NCBI GenBank assembly: GCA_963663365.2
Contig: CAXXIH010000003.1
Location: 186,001 to 250,000, forward strand
Source: G963663365 sp963663365
GTDB lineage: Bacteria > Hinthialibacterota > Hinthialibacteria > Hinthialibacterales > G963663365
Length of the DNA stretch: 64,000 bases
Direction: 5' to 3'
The notes beneath the pieces are model-generated. The model was not told the origin of the DNA, searched no databases, and saw only the letters and a list, made by a program, of their open reading frames with translations. The stretch's first letter is position 1. Every line of letters begins with the position of its first letter. Of the stretch, positions 1-8,506 are shown piece by piece. The position numbers were made by a program, and so were the translations under genes.

Positions 1-132
1 CCCTATGATCTGTGCTTAGAGTCACGCTTTCAAACCGGGGCAGAATGGCATTATCGAATTGCCTCAGTGAATAAACGCATTATCGGCTGGAATGTAACTT
101 TCGCGTGTATTGTCAACCTGTCTTTGTGTTGA
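1..132 (+). CDS. possible 3' end of a truncated gene, unknown product
   Basis: Frame 1 is open from the first base to a TGA at 130-132 and reads 43 residues, including the stretch GAEWHYRIASVNKRIIGW. It has no recognisable domain. The stop lies ten bases before the end of the convergent AICAR transformylase gene, the kind of spacing seen between convergent genes here. It could equally be chance open sequence. The upstream part lies outside the window. Confidence 0.25.
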   Translation, partial: PYDLCLESRFQTGAEWHYRIASVNKRIIGWNVTFACIVNLSLC

Positions 133-141
133 GCGCCAAAC

Positions 142-1524
142 TTAGTGTTTGAAACAACGCTGATGGGTCAACACCATAGTTGAACCAACTTCATTGCAGG
201 CTTCCACGCTGTCATAGTCGCGCAAAGAGCCACCCGGCTGGGCAATGGCGGTAATGCCCTCTTGCAGCAGCGCATCGGTACCATCCCGGAACGGGAAGAA
301 CGCATCGGAAGCCACAACCGCGCCACGCAAACCGGCATTGTTGGCGTTGACCTTCTCTTCGATTTCGGTCAATACGCTGGCGTCATAGGCGCCTCGACGA
401 ACCTCAAGAGCCAGAGCGTCGAAAATCATGCCGTATTTTCGCAGCGCTAAGAGGGCCTTTTGAGAAGCGTAGGCTTTGTTGACTACCTGACGGGCCATGA
501 GCACCCGATCCTGGCCGCCGACGCCGATGGCAATTGTGGCGCCATCTTTGGCGGCCACGATGGAGTTGGAGACAACTCCGCATTCCACCATCCAGGCGAA
601 CCACATATCACGGAGTTCTTTTTCGGTAGGCTTCCGCTCAATCGAAAGCGTGCGCCCGGTGCGTTTCAGTCTGCCACCCTCGGGCAGCCGTTCGGGAATA
701 TCGGTAGGAAGGCTGATATTGGCGGCGAAGTCTTCTGCGGTTTGAATGGCTACGTTTTCTTTGCCAATAGTCGGTGCATAGGACCATTGTGTTGTTACTG
801 ATCCGTCAGTGAGTGTTTTTAGTTCCATATACCGCCGGTCGGCAAACTCACCCAAACGATTGATGTTGGGCAAACGGATAATTCTCAGGTTTTTCCTTGA
901 TGCGAGGATATCGACCACGCCTTCTTCGTAATCAGGTGCGCAGACCACTTCGTAATACTGCTCTGAAACCGCCTGTGCGGTCTCTTTGCAGAGAGGACGA
1001 TTAGAAACCAAAACACCGCCAAAGGGGGCTACGGGATCTGCTTCCCAGGCGCGTTGGTAGGCATCGATAAGCCGCTCGCCGATGGCTACTCCTGAAGGAT
1101 TATTGTGTTTGATAATGGCCACGGCGGGCTGTTGAGAGAGGTACCTTAGAATTCCAAGGGCACTGTCGATATCAGTCAGGTTGATGCGGCCCGGGTGCTT
1201 ACCGGAACGAACCAAAGCTTCGGTATCAATTCCCCCGACCAAAGCGCCATCAAGGTGGATGAATTCGATGCCGGCCAGGACCAAGTTGCCATTGATCGGC
1301 CTGTAAAGCGCGGCTTCTTGCGTGGGATTGTCACCGTAACGGAGGCCGCGTTCCACCGGTTCTCCGGTTTTGGCGTCGGGGACGTTCCAGGTCACTTTCT
1401 TGTACAGAACCACCTGGGCTTGAGTCGCTTCAAGCACCTTCAGTTCATCAGGTTGGGCCGTAAAGCCGGCAAAGAAATAGTCCGGGTAGTGGTCGCCTGT
1501 AAATGTCTGATAGGGAGAAATCAT
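142..1524 (-). CDS. purH: AICAR transformylase (PurH C-terminal domain only)
   Basis: Catalyses formyl transfer from 10-formyl-THF to AICAR, the penultimate step of de novo IMP synthesis, in the cytosol. The 460-residue product matches the AICARFT domain: LRYGDNPTQ (the usual motif is LRYGENPHQ), IKHNNPSGVA with the catalytic Lys-His pair, and SDAFFPFRDG followed by QPGGSLRD near the C terminus. Bifunctional PurH is about 510-530 residues and begins with an MGS-like IMP cyclohydrolase domain of about 190 residues. That domain is absent here, so cyclohydrolase must come from another gene if the pathway is complete. ATG at 1524 is preferred because GAGG lies six bases upstream; an adjacent GTG adds one residue. 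The histidine-to-threonine change in the NPHQ motif is unusual. Confidence 0.85.
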   Translation of the reverse strand: MISPYQTFTGDHYPDYFFAGFTAQPDELKVLEATQAQVVLYKKVTWNVPDAKTGEPVERGLRYGDNPTQEAALYRPINGNLVLAGIEFIHLDGALVGGIDTEALVRSGKHPGRINLTDIDSALGILRYLSQQPAVAIIKHNNPSGVAIGERLIDAYQRAWEADPVAPFGGVLVSNRPLCKETAQAVSEQYYEVVCAPDYEEGVVDILASRKNLRIIRLPNINRLGEFADRRYMELKTLTDGSVTTQWSYAPTIGKENVAIQTAEDFAANISLPTDIPERLPEGGRLKRTGRTLSIERKPTEKELRDMWFAWMVECGVVSNSIVAAKDGATIAIGVGGQDRVLMARQVVNKAYASQKALLALRKYGMIFDALALEVRRGAYDASVLTEIEEKVNANNAGLRGAVVASDAFFPFRDGTDALLQEGITAIAQPGGSLRDYDSVEACNEVGSTMVLTHQRCFKH

Positions 1525-1606
1525 CACAAACCTCTAGCGTTCGGAAATTCCAAGTTGCTCGATGAAGCGAGCCTCAGTTCAACGACGAATCGAAGTAAGA
1601 GACTAC

Positions 1607-2272
1607 TCAATCGAAAACGGTCAGTCCAAGGTCTTTGTTGTTGAAATCGGTTTCGTCGAAAACCCACAGCCGGTCAGCTAATACACGCAATTTCCGTGAG
1701 GCGTGAACCTGCGAGGTTGAGGAACTGGTTTGTATAGTCACGAGGACAACTTGCTTTAGCCGGTCTTTAACCTGCTGGACGGCAGGGGCCAAGTCTTGAT
1801 CTCCGGTAATAATCAAAGCCGTGTCGAAATGGGGGATCAAACTGACCATATCTACGGCCATACCCACATCAACACCTTTTTCGCCTAAATATTCTTGTGC
1901 TGTTGCATTAACTCGAAGGACACCAACGTAACGAAATTCGATACGTTCGTAATTATCTGCAATTGCCGGATGGACTTCATCCCGAATTTTTTTGTGCCGC
2001 AATTCCTGTTCGATGAACCATTCGTTTGCCGTATCTTCTTCGTTGCTGTTCGTTTCGTTTTCTTCGTATTCTTTCCGATTAAATCCCCTGCGGTCATAGC
2101 GGGCAATCCGCGATGGATAGTACCAGTAACTTCGAATTAGCCGGTGGCCTGAGGGAGTGATTTCTTCAAAAAAACGTTCCCAATTAACGTCCCGCTCTTG
2201 CAGTTGAAGCCGTTTTAATGCGCCGTGCAAATATCGGCCGTCAACGAATAGAACCGCCTTGCAATCACTCAT
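1607..2272 (-). CDS. NYN-domain (LabA/DUF88-like) putative ribonuclease
   Basis: The product, about 221 residues, has the PIN-like NYN fold. It starts with AVLFVDGRYLH carrying the first acidic metal ligand. KGVDVGMAVDMV and TALIITGDQDLAPAV follow near residues 135-170 with the remaining conserved aspartates. NYN proteins are predicted metal-dependent RNases or RNA-processing factors; the substrate here is unknown. There is a charged Glu/Asn-rich insert around residues 70-85. Two ATG codons lie side by side (2275 and 2272), and GGAG is better spaced for the second. It lies upstream of and co-directional with the AICAR transformylase gene, about 80 bases away. Confidence 0.75.
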   Translation of the reverse strand: MSDCKAVLFVDGRYLHGALKRLQLQERDVNWERFFEEITPSGHRLIRSYWYYPSRIARYDRRGFNRKEYEENETNSNEEDTANEWFIEQELRHKKIRDEVHPAIADNYERIEFRYVGVLRVNATAQEYLGEKGVDVGMAVDMVSLIPHFDTALIITGDQDLAPAVQQVKDRLKQVVLVTIQTSSSTSQVHASRKLRVLADRLWVFDETDFNNKDLGLTVFD

Positions 2273-2562
2273 CATCTATCTCCATTCTTGGATAGGTTCG
2301 CTGCTGCTATAGAAGAATAGGATTTTTGTGACGTGAACCGCTTAGTTCCGCTTCAATATCTTCTCTGCAACCGAGTATTTATGCGTAACCTGTCCCAGTA
2401 CCAATAAACCGTCCAATGCTCAGAACAACGAGTGATCCTAGCAGAAATCTAATTTGTTTTATAGTTATGATTTCTCTATGAATTTGTCAGGATCAAATCG
2501 CTAATTCAGAAGCAGGAATCAGAAATATGCGGCTGGTCCGGTTATTTATTCGGACGGTTCAT

Positions 2563-2985
2563 TTATGGAGTTTTTGAGAGGGCTTCGGATTTTTGCGCGA
2601 GAAGGTCAGTCTCCAGCTTCGCAAGGCGCCGGTTAATGTCGGCCACCTCCGGATCATCAGGCTCAACCCAGCTTAGGTTAATGACACATTCCCGGGCCAA
2701 TTTCAGATATCGTTCCCGTTCACGCTGATTTCCCGCCCTGCTGGCTTTGATCATGTAAACCTCTGTTTTTAGCCGGAGTTCCTGGGCCTGTTCAGGGGTT
2801 TCGGGAACATCAATGCGTTGAAACGGACGATTAAGAGTCGCCGGATTTTTAACGGTTTCAACCGCAGTGTCTACCATTGTTAGCAGTGGGCGATGAGATG
2901 TGGCACAGCCGGTTGAGTAGAGGATGGCGGCTAACCCAAGTATCGCGAGGGATAAGTGTTGTAATTTTCGTTGGTGTTGTTTCAT
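2563..2985 (-). CDS. small putative lipoprotein
   Basis: About 140 residues. A basic start (MKQHQRK) leads into a hydrophobic stretch ending ILYSTGC, a lipobox-like sequence, so the mature protein would be lipid-anchored in the envelope. The rest is hydrophilic and probably alpha-helical, with a region rich in Arg and Glu (RERERYLKLARECV) followed by DDPEVADINRRLAKLE, reminiscent of a coiled coil or TPR-like hairpin. I recognise no family. The longer upstream reading adds a segment that does not resemble a signal peptide, so I start at the methionine just before it. Confidence 0.55.
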   Translation of the reverse strand: MKQHQRKLQHLSLAILGLAAILYSTGCATSHRPLLTMVDTAVETVKNPATLNRPFQRIDVPETPEQAQELRLKTEVYMIKASRAGNQRERERYLKLARECVINLSWVEPDDPEVADINRRLAKLETDLLAQKSEALSKTP

Positions 2986-3303
2986 TCTATGTCTATCTTC
3001 GCGTACGAACTGAATCAAATTACTATCGGCTGGAAAGGCCAAAACGTAACGCTTTTTCTAAATGAGTGTGTAAATTAGGAAAACTTAAAGCGTACTGTAG
3101 AAGCACGTTCCCAGTCTCCATGCAAAATAACCCCAAAACCACATTTTTATTGTGGAGAATGCTTTGACCTGCCGATAATGAATCCATAAAAGGCTGCAAA
3201 ATGGCCGCAAAAGAGTTGGCGTTTGGCAGGAGTCTGTTATACTAATGAAAACAGCAAAGTTTGAAATTGGGGTGCTTGTTTTTGGGTTCGGAGGTACCCT
3301 GCC
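2986..3303. other. intergenic region with a plus-strand promoter
   Basis: This gap separates the divergent lipoprotein gene and the small gene at 3304. The only convincing signal is the promoter at 3216-3243. No RNA gene or repeat was recognised. Confidence 0.5.
3216..3243 (+). promoter_or_regulatory. sigma70-like promoter
   Basis: TTGGCG (3216-3221) and TATACT (3238-3243) are separated by 16 bases. They lie about 60 bases upstream of the ATG at 3304, which is itself preceded by GGAGG. Confidence 0.5.
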
Positions 3304-3651
3304 ATGACCCCTCTCGGACTGATTGATCCATCTTCTGTGTTACGCATCGACCGAGACGCCGTGCGCGTGATTGTAAGAGGCCCTGTTAATCTGGATTTCT
3401 ATGATCTTGTCCGTGATGCTGTTGGCAAATCCAGAACCCTTAACCGTCCCCTTCAACTATTCTTTGATGGCGGCGAAGGTCTCGATGTTGAATCGCTCGA
3501 TGCTGCTTTATCCTATCACCGGCTAATCTTGTCACGCGGTGAAACTGTTCCGGTTGTTATTCGTGTGATCCAAGGATCTTTTGTTATCTCGCTATTTGCC
3601 GGACTTAAGACACCGCACGTTCTAGAAATTCAACCATCGTTTGCCAATTAG
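3304..3651 (+). CDS. small protein of unknown function, weakly STAS-like
   Basis: 115 residues with no signal peptide or membrane segment. The order of predicted strands and helices (VRVIVRGPVN, then LQLFFDGGEGLDVESLDAALSYHRLIL, then VPVVIRVI) recalls a STAS fold, with GLDVESL placed where STAS proteins have their aspartate-serine loop. The resemblance is weak and the protein may be unrelated. The start has a good ribosome site (GGAGG about ten bases upstream) and a promoter at 3216-3243. It precedes trmB by about 190 bases. Confidence 0.55.
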   Translation: MTPLGLIDPSSVLRIDRDAVRVIVRGPVNLDFYDLVRDAVGKSRTLNRPLQLFFDGGEGLDVESLDAALSYHRLILSRGETVPVVIRVIQGSFVISLFAGLKTPHVLEIQPSFAN

Positions 3652-3837
3652 CGTTCGACGTTGTGTTTGGTAGCACTTCTTCCATTTGCTGGTGCAGTTT
3701 TGTTATTGCACCGATACATTATTTGTGCCTTTGCCCGTTTTTCCATGGATTTTCTTAAGAAACCGTTCACATCTCCCATAAAATCATTATGTTACGTTCA
3801 GTTAAATCCGGTCTGGTAGTTTTGCTGTACAGTTCAG

Positions 3838-4467
3838 ATGGTTAAAACCCTTCACCATGCCGTTGATGAGCGATGGTTGCTCGATCCGGCACAGTTCACG
3901 GAGCCCATGAACTGGGAAACTGTTTTTGGGAACCGTTTTCCTGTCGAAGTTGAAATCGGCTGTGGAAAAGGGCGGTTTATTCTTTCCGAATCCGCTGACC
4001 GGCCTTATGTGAACTTTTTAGGTATAGAGAGAGCGCGTAAGTATCTGCGTATTTCACTTGACCGTCTCAATCGCGGTGGACAAAGCAATGTCCGGATGAT
4101 GTGTGCCGATGCTGAGTTTTGTTTGCATCAACTGATCCCCAAGCAGTCAGTACAGATATTTCACATTTATTTTCCCGATCCGTGGCCGAAAGCCCGCCAT
4201 CACAAACGGAGACTGGTCAAACCGCCGGTCGCCCAATTACTAAGGGATGCACTGGTTCCGGGCGGCGAGGTGCGAATCGCAAGCGACCATGCGGAATACT
4301 TTGAGCATATGGTCCAGGTGATGGAAGGCTCCGGTTCGTGGGCCAATTTGGAGGTTTGGGACACAACCGCGCAGTCGTCGAATGTCCGCACGGCCACCCA
4401 TTTCGAGATCAAATTCGAACGCGAACACCGGATTGTACACCGTGCCCACTATCAGTTGCATGAGTGA
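3838..4467 (+). CDS. trmB: tRNA (guanine-N7)-methyltransferase
   Basis: Methylates G46 in the variable loop of tRNAs using S-adenosylmethionine. The 209-residue length fits the family. The SAM-binding motif EIGCGKGRF sits near residue 40. The TrmB-specific YFPDPWPKARHHKRRL is at about residues 120-135, and THFEIKFERE is the C-terminal substrate-binding motif. ATG at 3838 gives a full-length N terminus, although no strong Shine-Dalgarno sequence is visible. It appears to be a single gene. Confidence 0.93.
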   Translation: MVKTLHHAVDERWLLDPAQFTEPMNWETVFGNRFPVEVEIGCGKGRFILSESADRPYVNFLGIERARKYLRISLDRLNRGGQSNVRMMCADAEFCLHQLIPKQSVQIFHIYFPDPWPKARHHKRRLVKPPVAQLLRDALVPGGEVRIASDHAEYFEHMVQVMEGSGSWANLEVWDTTAQSSNVRTATHFEIKFEREHRIVHRAHYQLHE

Positions 4468-4611
4468 ATTGGGGCTCAGGTTCAGAAAATTCGGTTCGAC
4501 AAAACATGGTTACATATTCGAGCGAAATCTGAGGTGTCTGGTATGGCGCGATGTGTTACGATTATACCACATCAAAAAAGACATCTGTTTTAGGGCGAAG
4601 CAAAAACTAGC

Positions 4612-6189
4612 ATGATCGTTAATAATAGTGAGGATTTACAACTCAGTCTTTTTCCACAAAAGCCTTTGGAACTTCTTTCTATAGATGAAATTTATGACCA
4701 GGCATCTGAGTCTCTGCTGAAAGAACTCGAGGAAGACCGAAGGCTTGAGAGAAAATCAGCCAAAATTCAACCGGCCGCTTTGGCCGTTTACTTTTCCATG
4801 TTTTCAAATACACCACCGGATGGTGGCATAATCGCCATTGGTATTGAGGACAATGGCGTGTTTTCAGGTTGTCGTTTCCTCGAACAATCACGTTTAAACG
4901 AACTGGAGCGTGCGGGACACACTTATTGCCCTTTGGCAAGATACGAGACAAAACGACTCGCAGTAACAGGCAGTGATGGGCGGCGTGATTTCATCCTGCT
5001 TATCCGTATTCGCTACTTAGAGGACCGTGTTATCGAAACTGTGAAAGGTGAGGCCTACATACGAATCGGCGGGGCAAAGAAGAAACTTAACGATACCGAA
5101 AAACGTGAATTGCAGAGTGCGCGCGGACAAGTTCAAATTGAGCAAGAACTCTGTCCTGACTATTCTTTTCCGGAGGATTTTTTTGATCATCTTGTTAACC
5201 AGGCCGTGGACGAATGGAAGAAGAGTAGGAATTTGGGAGACAACCATTTATCGACGTCTGAGGTTCTCGAATTAATGCATCTCGGCCAAACTCAGAACGG
5301 ACAATTTTTCCCGAATCTTGCTTGTGTTTTGTTATTTGCTAAAGATCCATGCCGGAAAGTCCCAGGGTGCAAAATTCGATTCTTACGTTTTGAAGGTGAA
5401 CGTGAAGGGACGGGGGAGAAATTTAATGCAGTTAAAGATATTTGGATTGAAGGTCCGGTTCCAACTCTTATCGTTGAAGCCGATCAAGTTTTAGGTAGTC
5501 AGTTACGCAATTTTAGCCGCCTTGGAAGCGATGGAAAATTTTATTCTGCTCCTGAGTATCCCAAAGTTGCGTGGTATGAAGCTATCGTTAATGCTTGTGT
5601 GCACCGGTCCTATTCGCTTCAAACGATGAATATTTTCATCAAGATGTTTGACGATAGACTTGAGATTGAGAGCCCTGGTGGATTTCCTGGTATTGTCAAT
5701 GCCAAAAATATTTACAGAATGCATTGTCCACGTAATCCACATCTTATGCAGGCCATGTTTTATCTTGATTTTGTGAAGTGTGCACATGAGGGAACTCGCC
5801 GTATGCGTGCGACCATGTTTGAAATGAAATTACCCGAGCCTGATTTCAAAGATACGGCATTAACATATGGTCAAGTCTGTGTAACTTTGCACAATAATAT
5901 TAAGCAACGAAGAGTCTGGGTCGATTCTGATGTAAGTGAAATTATTGGAGAGCAAATTGCCAAAACCTTAAGCGAAAATGAAAAGATGATAATTAACTTT
6001 GCTGCGGAGAACAGCAGTGTTAATGTTAGTCAAGTGCAGCGCCTCACGGGTAGAAGCTGGCCCTCAGCGAAAAAACTATTGATGGGGCTTGTTGATAAAT
6101 CAATTCTTGAACATAGACTGCGAAAAAAACTTGAACGTGATCCACAGGCTCATTTTGTTTTAAAAGGCATGGATTTAAACGATTTCTAA
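4612..6189 (+). CDS. AlbA_2/Schlafen-like and HATPase_c_4 domain protein
   Basis: 525 residues. The N-terminal part (about 30-170) resembles the Schlafen AlbA_2 domain: RRLERKSAKIQP, GGIIAIGIEDNGVFSG, then YIRIGGAKKKL. The middle (about 330-400) resembles HATPase_c_4: VAWYEAIVNACVHRSY and DRLEIESPGGFPG. The C terminus looks like a winged helix (VNVSQVQRLTGRSWPSAKKLLMGLVDKSIL). This order is typical of proteins annotated as RecG-like helicases or putative transcriptional regulators. They often lie in accessory regions, and some are linked to phage defence. The exact function is unknown. The coding sequence looks more AT-rich than its neighbours, and the gene stands alone, which suggests horizontal acquisition. 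Confidence 0.7.
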   Translation: MIVNNSEDLQLSLFPQKPLELLSIDEIYDQASESLLKELEEDRRLERKSAKIQPAALAVYFSMFSNTPPDGGIIAIGIEDNGVFSGCRFLEQSRLNELERAGHTYCPLARYETKRLAVTGSDGRRDFILLIRIRYLEDRVIETVKGEAYIRIGGAKKKLNDTEKRELQSARGQVQIEQELCPDYSFPEDFFDHLVNQAVDEWKKSRNLGDNHLSTSEVLELMHLGQTQNGQFFPNLACVLLFAKDPCRKVPGCKIRFLRFEGEREGTGEKFNAVKDIWIEGPVPTLIVEADQVLGSQLRNFSRLGSDGKFYSAPEYPKVAWYEAIVNACVHRSYSLQTMNIFIKMFDDRLEIESPGGFPGIVNAKNIYRMHCPRNPHLMQAMFYLDFVKCAHEGTRRMRATMFEMKLPEPDFKDTALTYGQVCVTLHNNIKQRRVWVDSDVSEIIGEQIAKTLSENEKMIINFAAENSSVNVSQVQRLTGRSWPSAKKLLMGLVDKSILEHRLRKKLERDPQAHFVLKGMDLNDF

Positions 6190-6307
6190 ATTCTATTTTG
6201 CTGTTCCGGTCTTTATCCGAAAAATCAAAAACAAGTTATAAGACCAGCAGATGTGAACCGTTCTACTATGCCCTATATCCGCATTGTCGTGTAGATCCTG
6301 CTGCCAA

Positions 6308-8506
6308 CTAGAAGTCAACGCGGTTGGTGAATCCGTAATGCGTAACGAACTCAAGCGCGCCTTCCACAACCATATCTTGCTTGCCGACTGATTCAGGAAT
6401 TCTAAGTTTGACAATTGTCTCTTGCAAAGGTTGCAGGTCTGAGAGATTCTCCGGATTTGTAACCTCAACCCGTTCTCCACGAATTGTGGCATGCAGTTGC
6501 AGGTCCCGTAGCGTACAACGTCTTTTGTTGCGAATCCGGAGTGAAATTTCCTGATCGGTTCGCGAATCAACCATGATCTCCGCATCGGCAAAACAGTTTC
6601 GCAAAGCATCGGCGTAAATATGATAGGTATCGAATCCCTTGCTAATCACGCCCGGATGCGAACTTGAATTACCCAACATATAGATCGTTCCCCCGCTCAT
6701 GCCGTTATCGATGCCGAATTGGAAAATTTCTTCCACAGCCTCAACCGCTGTTACCTGGGATGCCCCGTAATATGAGTTCGTTTCAGTATAAATAACCGGC
6801 ATATCGGCTTTCCGGGCGATTTCGATGCTACGCAGAATCAGCGGTTGACGGCTCGCTGCCCGTTGGGGACGGCCAAAATAGTAATTCACTCCCATAATCT
6901 GCTGGCCTTCCGTACGGTCTTGCCCGTACAAATTGGCGTAGAGCACCGGACGCCGGTACGGATCGTGAGCACGGATTACGGCCTCCATCGAGATCAAAAA
7001 GTCTACGGTTTCTCCGACGACTTCATTACAGGAATTCCATAAAAGATTGCCTTCTTCTTCGCGGTAAAGCTCTGTGAATTTCTGTTCTACAGCACGAGCG
7101 ACGGTCAGCGGTGCTGCGTCTTTGCATCTGGGATAGATTTCTTCCGTGTTTTTGCAACTAAAGGGACCAAGAACCATATATCCCATGCGGTGCTTATAGG
7201 CCAAACGCAATTGCCAAACAGAGGGATGATCGCCACGTAGCGTGTTAAAGCCGAGATCTTTAAGGATACGAATTATATTCTCGGTTCGTTCACGGCTGCC
7301 GCCATCCAATCCATGAACATTAAGACCCTTAACGATAAACGGCTCGCCATTGACCAAAATATCCATGCCTTCTGTTTCTATGACGGTTGCCAGGATTCCG
7401 GATTCCCATGAATAATTCTCAAAATTCGCGGCTACACGATACCGGCCAAACCATGGTTCAGCTTGAACATGAATTTCCGATCCATTTCCCTGCTCTTCAC
7501 CAACCAAACGGCCTTCAGCGTATACGCGAATGTGTTTGGGGCCATCCAATGCGGGATCGAAATGGAAGGTGAGCGGTGTAACAAATCCGTTACCGGCTTT
7601 TTCTGTTTTATTCTCTCGTGTAATAAAAGGCTGATTCTTACCCGGCAGCGTGATGGTCAACGGCACCTCGGCGCTTGTGACCAGTGTGCTGTGGTGTTGA
7701 AGGCGTAATTCCAGCGTATGTTTTCCGCCAACCTCGGCCGGCCATTCAAAACTGAACGGCTGAGACTGGTTTTGCTCTTTGGAAAAAGCCACCTGCTGAA
7801 CGGCTTCAAACAGGATCTTCCCGGTTTCGCTATGCACGGATGCAATCAGGTCATAGGAAGGCCAACGTTCCAATATGGTTTTGTGATAATACGTATCGTT
7901 GAAATGTGCCGCCAGAAGACCGTTGATTTTTGCCGGTTCCAGCACCTGGCCACTCGCAATCTCGATCTTATTGATTTCAAATGGGGAGGATGTGACATAG
8001 ATTTCCCGTGCCAAATAACGATTTCCGGGGAGTCCAATACCAAAATCCGCATTATCGAGCAACAAAAAGTCGTTTTCTTCATCCAAGACGCTAATCAGGA
8101 TTGAATGGGGACCGTCATAGATCACCGGCTCGCTCATCTGTGTCTGTCCATCGAAGGTATCTTCGGGGGGCAGTGTGAGTTCTATGGTTTGTATCCATGT
8201 TTCCGGAGATGTTTTTGAGGGGGCGCCGGTCTTTTCAATTGTCTCTGCGCGAACGCGGCCATACTCGTCTACAAGTTGTAGCTGTGTCCGGAAATCCTGA
8301 GTAAGATTTTCACCGGTTCTGCGCCATGGGATTTTGACTTGATAACTCTCGCCCATAATCAGACTTTCGGATGATACTTGAATCGGATCAAATCCAATCA
8401 GTGTTTTGTCTGAATAAACCCATGCAAAAGCGTCAGTAGAAATCAGGCAAAATGAAAAGACCAGCAGGGCTGAAATTGAAGAGTGTTTTGTTGTTTTCAT
8501 CATCAT
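6308..8506 (-). CDS. secreted glycoside hydrolase family 2-like enzyme
   Basis: About 732 residues. A signal peptide (MKTTKHSSISALLVFSFCLISTDAFA) indicates export. N-terminal beta-rich modules are followed by a GH2-type TIM barrel from about residue 400: DILVNGEPFIVKGLNVHG, FNTLRGDH, then WNSCNE with the expected acid/base glutamate. PVIYTETN carries the candidate nucleophile glutamate. Substrate (beta-galactoside, -mannoside or -glucuronide) cannot be read from the sequence. Three ATG codons lie in a row; the first, at 8506, is best placed behind GGAGGG and overlaps the TGA of the upstream gene, so the two genes are translationally coupled. Confidence 0.75.
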   Translation of the reverse strand: MMMKTTKHSSISALLVFSFCLISTDAFAWVYSDKTLIGFDPIQVSSESLIMGESYQVKIPWRRTGENLTQDFRTQLQLVDEYGRVRAETIEKTGAPSKTSPETWIQTIELTLPPEDTFDGQTQMSEPVIYDGPHSILISVLDEENDFLLLDNADFGIGLPGNRYLAREIYVTSSPFEINKIEIASGQVLEPAKINGLLAAHFNDTYYHKTILERWPSYDLIASVHSETGKILFEAVQQVAFSKEQNQSQPFSFEWPAEVGGKHTLELRLQHHSTLVTSAEVPLTITLPGKNQPFITRENKTEKAGNGFVTPLTFHFDPALDGPKHIRVYAEGRLVGEEQGNGSEIHVQAEPWFGRYRVAANFENYSWESGILATVIETEGMDILVNGEPFIVKGLNVHGLDGGSRERTENIIRILKDLGFNTLRGDHPSVWQLRLAYKHRMGYMVLGPFSCKNTEEIYPRCKDAAPLTVARAVEQKFTELYREEEGNLLWNSCNEVVGETVDFLISMEAVIRAHDPYRRPVLYANLYGQDRTEGQQIMGVNYYFGRPQRAASRQPLILRSIEIARKADMPVIYTETNSYYGASQVTAVEAVEEIFQFGIDNGMSGGTIYMLGNSSSHPGVISKGFDTYHIYADALRNCFADAEIMVDSRTDQEISLRIRNKRRCTLRDLQLHATIRGERVEVTNPENLSDLQPLQETIVKLRIPESVGKQDMVVEGALEFVTHYGFTNRVDF

